From positions 1-13,599 of the forward strand of contig JANMQK010000276.1 of the NCBI GenBank assembly GCA_031370485.1: a DNA stretch of 13,599 nucleotides. Reading direction: 5' to 3'. Made by a program: the position numbers and the translations under genes. Position 1 is the stretch's first letter; each line of letters opens with the position of its first letter. Under the pieces are notes generated by a model. The model was not told the origin of the DNA. It made no database searches and worked only from the letters and a program-made list of their open reading frames with translations. Source of the stretch: JANMQK01 sp031370485 (GTDB lineage: Bacteria; Acidobacteriota; Polarisedimenticolia; Gp22-AA2). Positions 13,069 to 13,599 of this stretch are shown piece by piece.

Positions 13069-13599
13069 CTATGGAGGGGTCGGGCAGAGGGGCGAGCCGT
13101 TCGGCCGCGGAGACCCGTTCGAGGCGCTCCCGAGGGAACCCTCGCCGCAGCCGTTCTCGCCATCGATGACGTAGTAGTACGCCGTCCCCGTGGCGGGCTT
13201 CGACCCGTCGGTCGAGATCGTCGCGCCGTTCCCGCCCGCATCGGCGCTCTCGAAGCAGCCGTGATCATAGGGCTGCGCCCGGCCCGCCATCAGCGCCGCA
13301 GGAATCGTCCCGCGGTAGCTGTTGTATTTCGTCGCGACGGGGATGGTGCTCCAGCTCAACGTGGCTACGCCGGTCATGACATCGTTGACCACCTGCACCG
13401 AGCCGCCGACGCTTCCGGGCGTCGGGGTCCCCGGCGTGGAGGGGGCGCAGTCACAGGCGTCCCCGATGCTGTCGCTGTCACCGTCGGCCTGGTTGCCGTT
13501 GGCCACGAGCGGGCAATTGTCGTTGCCGCTTGCGATGCCGTCGAGATCCGGATCGTCGAACCATCCGACGTCCCGCAGCTGCGCCCGGGTCAGGTCGAC
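13069..13599 (-). CDS. C-terminal part of a large secreted protein with thrombospondin-3 repeats (5' end outside window)
   Basis: The frame is open to the right edge; 176 residues are visible. The first, V-D-L-T-R-A-Q-L-R-D-V-G-W-F, look like the end of an exported enzyme domain. Asp-rich calcium-type repeats follow, D-P-D-L-D-G-I-A-S-G-N-D-N-C-P and then G-D-S-D-S-I-G-D-A-C-D, as in thrombospondin type-3 domains. A Pro/Thr/Gly linker then leads to a fibronectin-like module (A-T-L-S-W-S-T-I-P-V-A-T-K-Y-N-S-Y-R-G) ending with Y-D-H-G-C-F-E, A-Y-Y-Y-V-I-D-G-E-N-G-C-G-E-G-S-L-G. I recall this end module on large secreted proteins of Acidobacteriota-like genomes. The GTG at 13506 lies inside the repeats and is not a real start. 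The upstream enzymatic domain is unknown. Confidence 0.85.
   Translation of the reverse strand, partial: VDLTRAQLRDVGWFDDPDLDGIASGNDNCPLVANGNQADGDSDSIGDACDCAPSTPGTPTPGSVGGSVQVVNDVMTGVATLSWSTIPVATKYNSYRGTIPAALMAGRAQPYDHGCFESADAGGNGATISTDGSKPATGTAYYYVIDGENGCGEGSLGSASNGSPRPNGSPLCPTPP

Noticed and set aside
12954..13268. N-terminal extension of the beta-helix frame
   Set aside because: Arg/Pro-rich, overlaps the end of the thrombospondin-3 gene; the GTG at 12953 has a well-placed GGAGG.

Overview
This is a gene-dense, high-GC bacterial window of 13.6 kb with sixteen recognisable protein genes, two of them cut by the window edges. I see no tRNA, rRNA, CRISPR array, insertion sequence or phage gene. 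The contents suggest a free-living Gram-negative-type bacterium: an RND inner-membrane pump, lipoprotein signals, TPR proteins, and exported thrombospondin-type-3 / beta-helix proteins. The protein at the right edge ends in a D-L-T-x(2)-L-R-D-x-G-W segment, calcium-type repeats and a Tyr/Cys-rich terminal module. I associate that arrangement with Acidobacteriota and related soil or sediment lineages. This assignment is inference from protein style, not a search result.

Left part (1-3379, plus strand): a tight row of four genes. The 3' part of an RND efflux permease is followed by a double zf-TFIIB zinc-ribbon protein, LemA, and an HtpX-like M48 membrane metallopeptidase that carries an extra C-terminal zinc ribbon. 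Gaps are 11, 36 and 7 nt, so co-expression is likely. The last three form a recurring neighbourhood plausibly concerned with membrane or envelope protein quality control. A small DUF488 gene faces this row, and its stop codon shares the palindrome CTAG with the peptidase stop.

Middle part (3763-7452): DUF488 (minus) and a MarC-family membrane protein (plus) diverge from a short gap holding one AT-rich promoter-like spot. A minus-strand pair follows: a CPBP membrane protease gene overlaps a lipoprotein serine hydrolase (penicillin-binding / class C beta-lactamase fold) whose start is TTG inside a TTGA overlap. An uncharacterised four-helix membrane protein with a perfect Shine-Dalgarno sequence lies on the plus strand. 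An unrecognised 113-residue protein lies on the minus strand.

Right-middle part (7453-11999): a minus-strand unit starts from a good sigma70-type promoter (TTGACA at -35). It encodes a secreted HNH nuclease-like protein that overlaps by 13 nt a secreted HExxH metallopeptidase-TPR protein; the 113-residue protein may be its last gene. Next to it, a lipoprotein with one haem-binding CxxCH site (minus) diverges from a 552-residue TPR protein (plus).

Right end (12000-13599): a GC-rich hairpin separates the TPR gene from two minus-strand exported-protein genes. These are a right-handed beta-helix protein with a GTG start and the C-terminal part of a large secreted protein with thrombospondin-3 repeats. 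No single new system stands out. The best candidates for a second look are the coupled secreted nuclease / metallopeptidase-TPR unit and the zinc-rich LemA-M48 unit.
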